This document shows, piece by piece, positions 46,494-57,189 of a stretch of 64,000 nt of DNA. This DNA comes from Sympetrum striolatum (taxonomy: Eukaryota > Arthropoda > Insecta > Odonata > Libellulidae), in assembly GCA_947579665.1 (NCBI GenBank), contig OX388351.1:124001-188000 (forward strand). Reading direction: 5' to 3'. Made by a program: the position numbers and the translations under genes. Positions within the stretch are counted from its first letter, which is position 1. The number at the start of each line of letters is the position of its first letter. Below the pieces are notes generated by a model that had not been told where the DNA came from, searched no databases, and saw only the letters and a program-made list of their open reading frames with translations.

Positions 46494-48589
46494 TTAGTCT
46501 AAATGTTTCAAAGTTACCACCTTGTGTATCGGCCTCTTCATTACGGCATTCGCCGTCCTCAGAGTTATCACTCTCACATGACCATCGTCACCTGGATGGA
46601 CCTCAATTACCCTGCCTAGAGGCCACCGAGCTGGCATTGTTTTTTCCGTTTGGAGAAGCACCAGCTCTCCAGGCTCAATATTCGTGGCCCGCTCTCTCCA
46701 TTTACCCCGAGGCTGTAGAGTTTGCAGGTATTCAGCAGACCACCTGTCCCAGAAGTGATGCAACATTTGTTGGATCAGCTTCCAGCGCTTACCAATAGGG
46801 ACTTTTTCATCTCGGAGGTCTGCTTCGGGCACTACGTAAGACGATGTCTGAATTAAAAAATGCGCGGGTGTCAACGCTTGCAAGTCCGTTGGGTCATCTG
46901 AGAGGCGAATGAGAGGGCGTGAATTTAAACACGCCTCCACTTGGCATAGTAGAGTAGACATCTCCTCAAACGTTAGCCTTGTTTCACCTATGATTCTTTT
47001 GAGGTGATGCTTCACAGCCTTCACAGCTGCTTCCCAAATCCCTCCAAAATGAGGGGCTGCTGGAGGATTATAATGCCATTTTGTTCCGACATCAGCCAGC
47101 TTGTGATTGATTGATTTCGAAAAAAGGGAGGACTTCATATACATCATCCTCAACTCCTTATCGGCGCCAACAAAGTTTGTTCCTTGGTCGCTGTAAAGAT
47201 CAGTGCAGTGACCACGTCGTGACGTAAAACGTCGGAAAGCCGCTAGAAATCCTTCCGCAGAGTAATTGGAAACCGCTTCCAAGTGCACAGCTTTAGTACA
47301 AAGGCATACGAATACTGCTATATATCCTTTATAGGATGAACATCCTCTTCCAGGCGATGTGCGAATGAAAATTGGGCCGGCATAATCAATTCCGCATTTT
47401 GTGAATGGCCGAGAAGGTTGAACTCTATGTGTTGGAAGGTTTCCCATAATTTGGTAGGAGGAGCTGGCCCGATAGCGCAAACAAGGAAGGCACCTTTTTA
47501 TTGCAGCTTTTACTGCTTGCCTACCCTTAATTATCCAATAGTGCGTACGTAAGGTACTGAGAGTAAGTTGAGTCCCTCCATGAAGTATGCGAGTGTGAAT
47601 CGCGTGGATTATAAGTTTTGTAAGTCTATCACTTCCCGACAGTATAATCGGATGCTTTTGATCGGCGGAAAGTAATGAGTGTTTTATTCTTCCACCTACT
47701 CTTAGCAGCCCGTTATCTAAGATAGGGTTAAGAGAGGCCAGTGGGCTCTTCTTTGGCAGCGGCTTTCCTTGAACAAGTAAGCTTATCTCAGGACCAAAAG
47801 TAGTACGTTGTGTTAAATATATCCAAAGTAACCGTGCGCGTTCTAGTTCCTCTGGCGATAGATTTTCCTTACAAAAAGCTACACCATCTAAGCGCATCCA
47901 TGAATAGGAAAACAAAGAATTCTGAGCGTCTTTACACAATCGGTAGTTGGAAGGGAATAAAGCAAAAATAAAACGAAGACAATAACCTGTAACACGTAAT
48001 AGCATTTGCAAGGAGGAGTAGCGACTTAAAAGGTCCCAAATAGGTTGCTCTCTTCTAATTTCAAGGTGATGAACCCTCGTATATGTTGCTAATTCCGATC
48101 CCCCAGTACACGCTATTTTAGTTGTAGGCCAGTGGCTTTCATCCTCATGAAGCCACCTAGGACCATTCCACCAGATGGAAAGATTTCCTAAATTTGCAGG
48201 ATTTACCCCTCTCGAAGCCGGGTCCGCCGGGTTGTGATCCGATGGCAAGTGGTGCCAAGTGGCTGTAGGCACCCAAGTATGAATATCGGCGCAGCGGTTC
48301 GCAATGAAGGTTATCCACCTTGATGGATGGGCACGTAACCAATAAAGGACATCCATCGAGTCGGACCATAGATGTACACATATGCCTTCATAATCTAATT
48401 TAAGAAGATGTCGATAAACCAGTTTAGCGAGCAGGTGAGCTGCTGAAAGCTCCAAACGAGGGATACTCATTACTTTAATTGGCGCGACTTTTGTCTTTGC
48501 CTGAATTAGTCCAATATGAACTGTCGAACCTGTAGTGATTTTCAGATAAATAATGGCCGCGTAGGCTTGCTTAGAAGCGTCAGCAAACC
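46494..48589 (-). CDS. pol: BEL/Pao pol: RNase H and integrase
   Basis: The open frame 48470-46494 (658 residues) starts at MSIPRLELSAAHLLAKLV; the frame is actually open back to about 48589, where it follows a frameshift. The RNase H-like tail has LWSDSMDVLYWL. The integrase zinc finger has H-H (HTRILHGGTQ) and C-C (CLPCLRY). The catalytic triad is D of GIDYAGPIF, D of LYSDQGTNFVG and E of PPAAPHFGGIWEAAVK. The DUF5641-type C-terminal domain of BEL integrases is represented by GELVLLQTEKTMPARWPLGR. All key residues are kept. Confidence 0.9.
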
Positions 48590-49014
48590 CTCAACTCAAC
48601 CTTGTTAACTTTAGCAGTATACCCCAACCAACGCGGTATCCTAATGACAGAAAGCTGAGGTAATTCGTTATACCATTCCTTCCATTGTTGCAATTCGTTT
48701 ACCGGAAGTTCTTGATCCCACCCTAGTTTTAAAAGCCACAATCTTTGCAGAAAGATTTTAGCGGTAATAAGTGTTGGTGCCAACCAACCTAAGGGGTCAA
48801 ACAATTTGGCCACCTTCGATAGCACCAGACGCTTTGTCCATTCCAGAGGTTCTGGGTCCAGATTTATTTCAAAATGAAAATAATCACCCAAAGGTTGCCA
48901 TTTCAAACCCAACACCCTATAAGATGACTCTGATTCAAATAATAAAGTATTTTGCACGGCAACCATGTCATTAGGTAACCTTTGCAGTAATGTGGGGTCA
49001 TTAGCCAGCCACTT
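48580..49014 (-). CDS. pol: BEL/Pao pol: RT connection segment
   Basis: Same frame as the gag-RT ORF but after the TGA at 49015-49017. It contains RVLGLKWQPLGDYF, KLFDPLGWLAPTLITAKIF and WDQELPVN, the usual BEL region between RT and RNase H. It ends at a stop after VELRVC, where the RNase H frame takes over near 48590, so a small indel separates them. Confidence 0.85.
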   Translation of the reverse strand, partial: KWLANDPTLLQRLPNDMVAVQNTLLFESESSYRVLGLKWQPLGDYFHFEINLDPEPLEWTKRLVLSKVAKLFDPLGWLAPTLITAKIFLQRLWLLKLGWDQELPVNELQQWKEWYNELPQLSVIRIPRWLGYTAKVNKVELRVC

Positions 49015-51789
49015 TCACAGAGAAAATCCGCCCGCCTTGCACAACTCAATCACCTCTATTTGCTTAGAAATTGCGTCATCAAGGCAGTGGGAACAGGAAA
49101 GAACATCGTCCATATAGATTTCATGCCTAAGAATTTCAGCTCCAAGTGGGAATTTGATCTCCTCGTCATCTGCCAATTGTTTTAAAATCCGATTGGCGTG
49201 GTATGGACTAGAATTTAGCCCATAGGTAACCGTAGTTAACCTATAAGTGTTGATCGGTAAGGACGAGTCCGCCCGCCATACAATAGATTGGAGCGGCTGG
49301 TCATCATGATGAACCCGTATTTGACGATACATTTTCTCAATGTCAGCTACGAAAGCAATCTTATACCTCCTCCATCTACAAAGAATGTCGGAAATTTCCG
49401 GCAGTAAATTTGGGCCTACATAAAGCATATCATTTAATGAAGTTCCCATGGTAGTTTTAAAGGACCCGTTGAACACTACTCTAAGTTTTGTGGTGTTGCT
49501 GCTTTCCTTTAATACCCCGTGATGAGGGAGGAAGAAACAGTTATCTCTTTCTTTTTCCATATCATCACTGCACACCACCCTCATATGACCCAGATCAAAA
49601 TACTCTTGCATGAATGTTTGGTAGGCTGATTGGAAAAGATAATTCTCAAGGAACCGCTTCTCCATTCTACGTAGCATATTTACAGCATGCGAATGTGGAT
49701 CCCCTAAAAGCATGGAGGAGCTAGGATTTCTAAGAGGTAAGCGGACTGTATACCGACCATCAGGATCGCGTGAGTGAGTTGATTTAAAATGCTCCTCACA
49801 AGCTTGATCTTCAGGACTCAGTAGCTTAATGTTAGGTATCTCCTCCTGTAACCAAAAACGCTGAAGTAGTTGACCCACGTCTACCTCAGCAGTGCAGTGT
49901 AAAACCGTTGGACTTCTAAGAGACTCAGAAGTACTTCCCGAAGTCCCCCCAGAAATTATCCAACCCAGCTTAGTTTTGGTAGCAATAGGTTCATGGTGTC
50001 TTCCTCTGACTACCTCTCCTTCCACAATTTGAGCATGAACACTAGCCCCCAGCAATAGATCAATGGAACCTGTGTTCATATAATACGGATCGGCCAGCTG
50101 TAAATTTTCTAAAAAGTGCCAATCTGTTTCCCTACGAACTGAGGGCGGTTGATAGCTGGATACTTTAGATAAAATCAATGCTTCTAAGTGACACTTGAAG
50201 TTCGCACTAAAATGTGGCGTCACTTCAATACTGACTAGACCTCGACTAGTCGTCTGCTGCTGACTTCCTACCCCAATGATAGGAATTGAAACGGATTCTC
50301 TTTTTAGTTTTAGTCTTTGACACAACGACTCTGTAATAAAGGAAGATTGTGAACACTGATCAATAACTGCTCGGACTAAAATCCTCTCCCCCTTTGGTCC
50401 CATGACAAAGACTAAGGCAGTGGCTAGCAAGACTGTTTCCGGTTTTTCCTTTATTAGCCGTGTCAAGTGGGTGACTGTTGCCGATACAGGATTTTCTCCA
50501 CTGAGGGGATGACTAGCAGAACTAGTAAGAGAGCCGCTTGACCTAAGTTGCTCATTATTTAAACCCGCGTTTTCTACATGTATTAGAGTATGGTGCTTTC
50601 CATTGCACTTCTGACACCTTTTATCAGACCGGCAATTCTTCACAAGATGTTTGCCCAGACAATTATAGCAGAGGCTGTTAGCCTTGACGAAATCACGTCT
50701 CTGATTTATCGATTTTGTCTTGAATTTGTCACACAACAATAAAAAATGTGATTGCGGACAAAGTATACACCTTTGAGATGGTTCAGTGGCCCTTTTAGTA
50801 GTAGTTTGATGTACCTTAGGGTGAAAAGAATCAAGGCCCTTTGGAGAGCGACCTAGATTTATAACCAATCGCTTACTCCCCCTTTGGTCACTCAATTCCA
50901 TTGCCTCAAGAGTCATAATCCTCGTATTCAAAAATGTATTAAGTTGTGACATCGTAGGTGGCTCCTTAGTACTACCTAAATGGTTCTCCCGTTCCTTACG
51001 CGACTGTGGATCCAATCTACTAACCAGCAGAAATACTGTCAGGTCATCCCACTGGTTTACGGGTCGCTGGAGTGCCTCTATGGCGCTAAGAGGCTTAGCC
51101 ATTCCGTTTTTCAATCGCTTTAGTTCGTTTGATGTTTCCCCTTGAGCGTGTTTCAATGAGAAAATGGCAGAAATTTGGGCATGTACAAGTCGACGCGTGT
51201 TCTCGTATTGATTTTGTAATTCACCCCAAGCCACGGTTAAATTATCGTTGGTGGTGGGCAGACTGCTTATAAGGTCAGCAGCTTCCCCCCTTACATGTGC
51301 TTGAAGATAATGTAGCTTCGCCACAGGTGATAAATCGGTTCGCTCAAGAACCAACGAATTAAAAAGATCTCTGAAGGGTCTCCAATCAGAAAAGTTCCCA
51401 GAAAAGGTTGGTAATTCTATCGGAGGAAGTTTAGCCCGATCTTCTATCATTACTGAAGGAAGGGATTCTCTTGTGCGAGTTCCTTTTAATTCCAAAGAAT
51501 CGTTTAAAAATTCCTGGAATTCACCTTTCCTACTCAAATACACTTCCTCCGCCTGCCCAAAGACATCGTCCACAAAATAGCTATGTTTAAGGTCAACCTC
51601 CTTCAGACCGAGGATAATGTCATGCTGTTTAATGAACAATTCCCACAAACTATCCAAGTTCCCCATTCGAATTTGACATGCCCCAACAGTCATTTTAGCG
51701 GTGCCTTCCTTTCTGAAATTGGTAAATGACCGCTCAATCCGCCCAAGGACAGCATTCTGTTTGCTAATGAGGGTTTCCATGTTTGCCAA
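49015..51789 (-). CDS. gag-pol: BEL/Pao gag, protease and reverse transcriptase
   Basis: 924 residues. Gag has the DUF1759-type PTFSGNFSDWRPFRDLF (about 125-141), zinc knuckles CYNCLGKHLVKNC and CQKCNGKHHTLIH (about 377-402), the aspartic protease AVIDQCSQSSFI (about 477-488), then RT with LRVVFNGSFKT, FVADIEKMYRQI and the catalytic YMDD at about 895. BEL Gag and Pol are one polyprotein, as here. The frame closes at TGA 49015-49017 just after GGFSL although the same frame stays open beyond, so this is a nonsense change. The DQCSQ protease motif replaces the more usual DSGSQ. Confidence 0.93.
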   Translation of the reverse strand: MANMETLISKQNAVLGRIERSFTNFRKEGTAKMTVGACQIRMGNLDSLWELFIKQHDIILGLKEVDLKHSYFVDDVFGQAEEVYLSRKGEFQEFLNDSLELKGTRTRESLPSVMIEDRAKLPPIELPTFSGNFSDWRPFRDLFNSLVLERTDLSPVAKLHYLQAHVRGEAADLISSLPTTNDNLTVAWGELQNQYENTRRLVHAQISAIFSLKHAQGETSNELKRLKNGMAKPLSAIEALQRPVNQWDDLTVFLLVSRLDPQSRKERENHLGSTKEPPTMSQLNTFLNTRIMTLEAMELSDQRGSKRLVINLGRSPKGLDSFHPKVHQTTTKRATEPSQRCILCPQSHFLLLCDKFKTKSINQRRDFVKANSLCYNCLGKHLVKNCRSDKRCQKCNGKHHTLIHVENAGLNNEQLRSSGSLTSSASHPLSGENPVSATVTHLTRLIKEKPETVLLATALVFVMGPKGERILVRAVIDQCSQSSFITESLCQRLKLKRESVSIPIIGVGSQQQTTSRGLVSIEVTPHFSANFKCHLEALILSKVSSYQPPSVRRETDWHFLENLQLADPYYMNTGSIDLLLGASVHAQIVEGEVVRGRHHEPIATKTKLGWIISGGTSGSTSESLRSPTVLHCTAEVDVGQLLQRFWLQEEIPNIKLLSPEDQACEEHFKSTHSRDPDGRYTVRLPLRNPSSSMLLGDPHSHAVNMLRRMEKRFLENYLFQSAYQTFMQEYFDLGHMRVVCSDDMEKERDNCFFLPHHGVLKESSNTTKLRVVFNGSFKTTMGTSLNDMLYVGPNLLPEISDILCRWRRYKIAFVADIEKMYRQIRVHHDDQPLQSIVWRADSSLPINTYRLTTVTYGLNSSPYHANRILKQLADDEEIKFPLGAEILRHEIYMDDVLSCSHCLDDAISKQIEVIELCKAGGFSL

Positions 51790-51825
51790 TTGAATGGAAT
51801 AGACACTTCAGAGTCACAAAACAGC

Positions 51826-52372
51826 GAAAGAACAAGTTTCCACCCCCCCGGTAAAGTAATGGAGGCAGCGAAAAAACCCAAGAAAACGAAAATACCTTCC
51901 ACAAAAGCTCAGAGCACAAGCACAAGTATCCACCAACTCCGGTAAAGTAATGGAGGCAGCGAAAAAAACCCAAGAAAACCGAAATACCTTCCACAAAAGC
52001 TCAAAGAGCACAAGCACAAGTATCCACCAACTCCGGTAAAGTAATGGAGGCAGCGAAAAAAACCCAAGAAAACCGAAATACCTTCCACAAAAGCTCAAAG
52101 AGCACAAGCACAAGTATCCACAAACCCCCGATACAATGTTGGAGGCAGCAAAAAACCCAAGAAAACGAAAATACCTTTCACAAAAGCTCAAAGAGCACAA
52201 GCACAAGTCTCCACCACCCCCGGTACAGTCTTGGAGGCAGCGAAAAAAACCAAGAGAACGAAAGTACTTTCCCCAAAAGCTCAAAGAGCACAAGCACAAG
52301 TATCCACCACCCCCGGTACAGTCTTGGAGGCAGCGAAAAAAAACCAAGAAAACGAAAGCACTTTCCCAAGAA
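51826..52372 (-). repeat. ~92-bp tandem repeats in the BEL/Pao leader
   Basis: About five and a half units carry CTCAAAGAGCACAAGCACAAG and GGAGGCAGCGAAAAAA blocks; clear starts are near 51899, 51990 and 52083, then roughly every 92-96 bp. They lie between primer site and gag start. Both strands give long low-complexity frames (for example 51814-52347 minus) that simply mirror the repeat. Possible packaging or internal-entry sequence; function unknown. Confidence 0.85.
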
Positions 52373-52413
52373 GTTTATCTTCTCGCTGAAGTAAGAAAGT
52401 CCGAAGGCAAAGA

Positions 52414-52430
52414 TCCGGCCCGAAGGACCA
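52414..52430 (-). promoter_or_regulatory. BEL/Pao primer-binding site, tRNA-Tyr
   Basis: On the minus strand TGGTCCTTCGGGCCGGA, seven bases inside the 5' LTR. Metazoan tRNA-Tyr starts CCTTCGA, so its 3' end is complementary to this site with one mismatch. Confidence 0.7.
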
Positions 52431-52437
52431 AAAAATA

Positions 52438-52752
52438 TGTACGAGAAGATATCCTAAACAAAAGTATTTGAAGTATACCTGAGAAATAAGTACTGTGGAA
52501 AGAAAATCTCCCTTCTTTCCCCGACGCCCAAATGATCGAGAATGTCACAGAGGAGACGCCCCGAAGGTTACCGTGACTTTCCTTTCGTCCAACTGATCGA
52601 GAATGTCTAAGAGGAGACGACCCGAATGTTACCGTGGTACTTGTCCAACTGCTCTAAAAATTTCTTTTCTATTCGGGCGGTGGCAGCACCTCGACATCTC
52701 GAGGAGTTCGAGATATCGAGGGCTCCTCGAGAGATTCTATTGTTTCCCAACA
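52438..52752 (-). repeat. 5' LTR of the BEL/Pao element
   Basis: 315 bp. The two differences from the 3' LTR are C/T in GCCCCGAAGG and in GAGGGCTCC. Two changes in 315 bp indicate a fairly recent insertion. Confidence 0.95.
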
Positions 52753-52916
52753 CCACCCGTATTCTAAACCATGGACAAAATGGTACCAAATTAGACCATT
52801 TGGAAGAGTTTTACATGCGCCTTCACCAATTTTATTCCATCCCTTTAGCTAATGAGGTTTTGTTTTCTAATAGCCAGTCCCCACTCTTCAAGACACTTTT
52901 CCCCTCCCCCTCGTGA
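52753..52916 (+). pseudogene. GIY-YIG retroelement ORF, 3' part
   Basis: After the CCACC duplication the frame reads TRILNHGQNGTKLDHLEEFYM and ends at TGA 52914-52916. This is the usual end of GIY-YIG proteins of this type. Together with 45805-46149 it gives the pre-insertion gene. Confidence 0.65.
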
Positions 52917-53204
52917 TGCAACATTGTTTCTTTTTACTACTCCTCATACGTATAAGTCGACCTTTGATGCCTCAAATAAATCTCTCAAAAACCAGGGGTT
53001 GACTTATACACCGAACATAAAATTCCATCTTTACCACCGAGGAGTAAATAAGTGAAACTGCCTCCTTAACACTTGTTGTACACAAACTCTCGACGCTCAC
53101 CTCAATTATTTCTTACTGAAACTAATTTTTGCCAAGTCTTATTAACGTAGATATCACATAAAACAAATCAACAAATACAATTTTGGCCCAAAGCATGTTT
53201 TCTA
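52917..53204. other. Unassigned
   Basis: AT-rich, with no recognised feature. It may include the 3' untranslated part of the GIY-YIG retroelement. Confidence 0.3.
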
Positions 53205-53465
53205 TTACTCCATGGTGGTAGTGCCAGGTAGATGAAAGACCTTTACGTAAAATGGTGCATTTTTGACCTTGTTTCCGCCTCAATTTTTAGAGATATTCTA
53301 TAAATTGCATATAATTAACAATTAACATTAGTACATTGAATTTTATTTTATTTTTAAAGAGTTTACTTTTTATACGCAATATTCCAAATTCATCAGCTAT
53401 ATACTCGGCATCAGGGATATCAAATTTTTACTGAATAGTGAAATTATTTGAAAATATTTATTTGA
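53205..53465 (-). mobile_element. Second copy of the TTAA MITE, ends lost
   Basis: Reverse complement of about 14508-14755: shared GTGCCAGGTAGATGAAAG, TTTACGTAAAAT, TTTTTATACGCAATATTCC and TATCAAATTTTTACTGAAT-type blocks. Neither inverted terminal repeat is present. Confidence 0.75.
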
Positions 53466-53479
53466 TTTTATTTTAATAA

Positions 53480-53760
53480 CCAGTGTTATATGGATCTGAA
53501 ACGTGGACGTTGAGAAAGAAAGATGAAACATACTTGGAGAGCTTTGAAATGTGGATAGTTGGACAGACATGATAAAAAATGAAGAGGTACTGAGAAACAT
53601 AAGGAAAAGGAAAGCAAGATGGATATATACTAAGAATGACTACAGGGATAAGACTTTTAAAGGAAAGATGGGAAACGAGGAAAAAGGAAATTTGGAATAC
53701 AAACTGATTTGAAGGGAGGAAAGGAATATCTCTGAAAAGGGAGGCACAGGATAGAGAAGG
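53480..53760 (+). pseudogene. LINE (RTE-like) C-terminal fragment
   Basis: Translation gives LYGSETWTLRKKDETYLES, FEMW, KNEEVLRNIRKRKARWI, the usual C-terminus of RTE/BovB-type proteins after the RT domain. Stops and truncation are present. It may be the same family as 7846-8215. Confidence 0.65.
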
Positions 53761-53764
53761 CAGT

Positions 53765-53995
53765 TTCATTGAGACCTGTCCGTGGACAAAAAAAATTTCG
53801 AAAATCCCCGCCATGTATCCTTATGGAGAAAATCGCAACTTTGGGGCCTTCTGGAATCGAACCCATGACACCGAGGTTCAAAGTCAGTTTTTCCCTGGAG
53901 GTTACATGTTATGTCCAATATGTCGTAAAAATTTCAAGTCAGTGGCACTTGTTGAACATGGTTAGACTTTTGATCCCCTATGAATGAGTGTATAT
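53765..53995 (-). repeat. Six-box repeat, copy E1, head fragment (reverse)
   Basis: Box at 53853 (GGTTCGATTCC on the minus strand) and the GGCACTTGTTGAACATGG block, ending in a TATATATATA run that joins directly to the tail of copy E2. Confidence 0.8.
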
Positions 53996-55121
53996 ATATA
54001 CGAGTAAAATGTAGCTTGCATACTGCAAGCAGATCGGCAATACTAATGTCATATCGGCATCATATCGGTATGGTCCTCAAAAGAAAAAAAAAAAGGATTG
54101 AAATTTTTCTTAAAATTCGCTGACATTTCATCTTCTGGCATCGAACCCGGGTCTTACTGGTGAACTTACTATGCAGCACAACAGAAAATCACCATCTCTA
54201 ACTATGTGTGAAAATTCAAGCAGACATATTGGCTACAACTGCCTCAAAAGACGTTCTAATTTTCACGAATGTAAATGGCTCTCTGGATTCGAACCAAGGA
54301 CGATCTGGAAAATCTAAAACATGTTTCTGAAAGTTATTTATGATCTCTATCTATATTCCGAATTTCAAATTTCTATATTAATGGGAAAGGTTTCAAAATA
54401 ATTCCTAAAAATCAGATCAACTACTAAATTGCAGAGACACCTGGTGTTGAACCCAGGACATATTGTAAGCTGTGAATGCACTGTTTGATTTGTAAAGACT
54501 TGTTCTTGTATCATGCAAAGTTTGAAGTCGATAGCATGTCGGGAAGTACCTAAATTTTGTTTCCGTTATCTCCGTAAGAAATGCATTAAGGAATTTAAAT
54601 GGCCCTCTGGGATCTAACCAAGGACCATCAGAAAATATTTAAAATATAATTATGAAAAATATTTATGATATCTAACCTCATGCCGAATTTCAAGTTTCTG
54701 TGCCATCGGGAAAGGGCTCAAAAAAAATCTTAAAAATCTCCACAATGCATTTTAAACGGCCGATTTTTGCCCCGACCCTAGAGTCGAACCATGGACTATA
54801 TTCGAAGATGTCTTTTCGATTTTCGTTGGATATGCTCGGCTTCTAGCGATCCCTTGAATTTCAACTCTCTCCTTTTTCAGGAAATGGGTCAAAAAAATTC
54901 TCGAAAATCCTCGCCATGTATTCTTATGGAGAAAATCGTGACTTTGGGACCTTCTGGAATCGAGCCCATGACACCGAGGTTCAAAGTCGGCTTTTCCTTG
55001 GAGATTACACGTTACGGCCATAACGTCGTAAAAATTTCAAGTCGGTGGCACTTGTGGAACATGGTTAGAATTTTGATCCCCAGTGAGTGAGTGAGTGAAT
55101 GAGTGAGTGTATATCTAGGTA
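53996..55121 (-). repeat. Six-box repeat, copy E2, full length (reverse)
   Basis: Boxes at 54137, 54285, 54443, 54609, 54780 and 54956; spacings 148, 158, 166, 171, 176 mirror copy B almost exactly. Tail hairpin at 54014-54030. The head contains GGGGATCAAAATTCTAACC and a GTGAGTGA microsatellite (55083-55109). Three of the six boxes carry single changes (GGTTCAACACC, GGTTAGATCCC, GGCTCGATTCC). Confidence 0.85.
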
Positions 55122-55237
55122 TATCCGGAGAAGCGTCTATATATAATAGATATCCGGAGAAACGTCTATATATAATAGATATCCTGAGAGGCGTCTATAT
55201 ATAATACATATCCGGAGAAGCGCCTATATATAACAGA
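55122..55237 (-). repeat. 29-bp minisatellite at the head of copy E2, four units
   Basis: Units start at 55122, 55151, 55180 and 55209, each TATCCGGAGAAGCGTCTAT plus TATAATAGA or a close variant. Single or double units flank copies B (about 372-400), D (36868-36925) and F2 (63833-63893). Confidence 0.9.
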
Positions 55238-55912
55238 TGTATTTAGTTAGGCCACATGTCTAACGAACTGCATATCTGCAAAATCGTATAACTCGAATCC
55301 ATGTAACTTGCTTGTTGTAAATGCTTGTTAGAGTGTATCACGGAAAACGTTATTTTATTTCAAAATTTGAAGTCGATAAAAATTCATCCCAATGTTCACA
55401 CATTTAACCAAAGAATTTAAGTCAAATTGAAAAATATTTAGTTCTCCAGCAAAGAACCTGAAATTTGATTTTTCTTTTCCAAAACATTGATTTTCATCTT
55501 TTTAAACATAAATGCAAAGCAAATTTTAGTTTTCAAGTACAAAAATATAAAGTTTAGAATGTAAATTAACCCTTTTGCGACGGCGGGCTTAGTGGAAAGT
55601 CTCTACCCTCTGCCGGAGGACTCTAGGAGAAATTCTTTCCTGATATATGGAGACCTGTTTGAGCATTGCTGCCGTCAGGTATAAAATTTGCCCTTTTTTG
55701 AGTCCTCAGCCCCGGGATTTCTGACCCTATCCTCATAAACCCCGTGGGGGACTCACATCCAACTGAGACCGGGAGTTGGTGGAAACTAAATGCTTCTGCA
55801 CTAGTTTTTGCAAATGAATATTTGTTGTGATTTTCGTCAATCTAACATTGAAAATGAAAGCAATGTCTTGCGCTTAAGATGTACAACTTTTAAACGAAGT
55901 TCTATTGTCAAT
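55238..55912. other. Unassigned, with a possible piggyBac-type end at 55569
   Basis: TTAACCCTTTTGCGACGGCG at 55567-55586 resembles a piggyBac end after TTAA, but no partner end or transposase was found. The rest (GC-richer at 55580-55790) is unassigned. Confidence 0.3.
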
Positions 55913-56478
55913 ATTGTTTGCAAAATGATCTGAATATGATTTCGGGTTGGTGTGGTGATTGGCAGCTAGAGCTGAATGTAAAGAAATGCGTTGCCATGAC
56001 TTCCACGTGGTCCAATAACGTTATCTGCGTACCGTATACAATTTCAGGAAATCCCTTGGAGCTTGCGATGCATCATAAATACCTAGGAATTACGCTCAGT
56101 AGTGATTATCCCTTCAAAGAGCACATTCGAACCACTATAGGAAAGGGGAATGGGATGCAAAGGTAGAATTCATAGGGGGTATTCATCTAAAGTAAAAGAA
56201 ATAGCGTACTATTCCATAATTCGACCTCTACTAGAGCATTGCTGTGCAATTTGGGATCCTTACGAAGTAGGATTAATTTCAGATCTTAAGATGGTTCAGC
56301 GTAGAGCAGCAAGGTTCGTCAAGGGAGATTTCAGATTTGACAGCAGTGTTTCGGCTATGATAGAATCCCTTGGATGGAATTGTCTTAGTGATAGAAGACT
56401 TTTGAGTATCAATAGAAAGCTTTTCGATAAATTTATTGCTATCGATATCGGGGAGGAGATATTGTTATCCCAGTTATA
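55913..56478 (+). pseudogene. LINE (CR1/L2-type) RT C-terminal fragment
   Basis: First frame: MQNDLNMISGWCGDWQLELN, the KCVAMT motif, and HHKYLGITLSSD (RT thumb). Second frame from about 56150: KVKEIAYYSIIRPLLEHC, CAIWDPY, VQRRAARFVKGD. The order is typical of CR1/L2-like elements. One frameshift lies near 56150; the upstream palm with the FADD-type motif is missing. It ends at TAA 56477-56479. Confidence 0.8.
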
Positions 56479-57189
56479 AAGTACCGCAATCTTAGTGAGT
56501 AAACAAAAGAGCGATACAGGGAAGTAGTTGCCAGGACTGATAGTTACTTTTGGTTCCTGTGAAGTATTAGAGAAGCTAATACTTAATAATTAAGATACAA
56601 TCGCCCTAGACACAACAAATTCCGACAGTATTTCATTCATTTACCTAATTTTTACTTCCTCCCTATACGTAGTATAGAGAAAGTATTGAATTCGCAAAAA
56701 AATTTGACCTCCAGATGTCAACAGAGATAGATGTTTTGGGGCCCATAGAGCACGTTTTTGCTATTTTCCCGAACATGTCTGTCTGTCTTCAGAGTTCACA
56801 GGTTCGATTACCAGTGATTGATCATAAGCAAAATTTCCAATGCTGTGGAAGTACTTTAAACGGCTCTTTAGCCCCGTGGGGTGGATTTACACCCCACGAG
56901 ACCGATTACACGATGTTTGCACCTCTGTTTATTTTAGGGTTCTATTTATACCTATTTTTTAATGATCTGGTGTCTCAAAGACAACCTACAACAAATATAC
57001 CTTACAATATTCAATCAATCTTATATCTTACGAAATAATTATCGTTGCGTATATATTTATCTATACGATGTCAGTAACACACGTGAGAAATACACGGGAG
57101 AAATTTTCCAACATTAATTTCATGCACTTCACGACATAGGATAGGATTATAAACTTTTTGTAGTCGTTAAATGTCCAATAGAGCATTTA
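56479..57189. other. Unassigned, possibly LINE 3' UTR plus other repeats
   Basis: The frame 56715-57038 has no domain. GGTTCGATTACC near 56802 is a partial box match without the six-box unit context. Confidence 0.3.

Larger units (their letters stand above)
46150..52752 (-). mobile_element. BEL/Pao LTR retrotransposon
   Basis: LTRs at 46150-46464 and 52438-52752 (315 bp each) begin TGTTGGGAAAC on the minus strand and end TCTCGTACA. I count two differences. The 5-bp duplication CCACC is at 46145-46149 and 52753-52757. Order on the minus strand: 5' LTR, primer site, tandem-repeat leader, gag-protease-RT, RNase H, integrase, polypurine tract, 3' LTR. The coding frame is broken once by TGA (49015-49017) and once by a frameshift near 48590. 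It is inserted in a GIY-YIG retroelement ORF. Confidence 0.95.

Noticed and set aside
51814..52394. Long cysteine/phenylalanine-rich and lysine-rich ORFs on both strands
   Set aside because: They are translations of the ~92-bp tandem repeat in the BEL leader.
55567..55790. A further piggyBac element
   Set aside because: Only one TTAA-CCCTTT-like end; no partner end or transposase.
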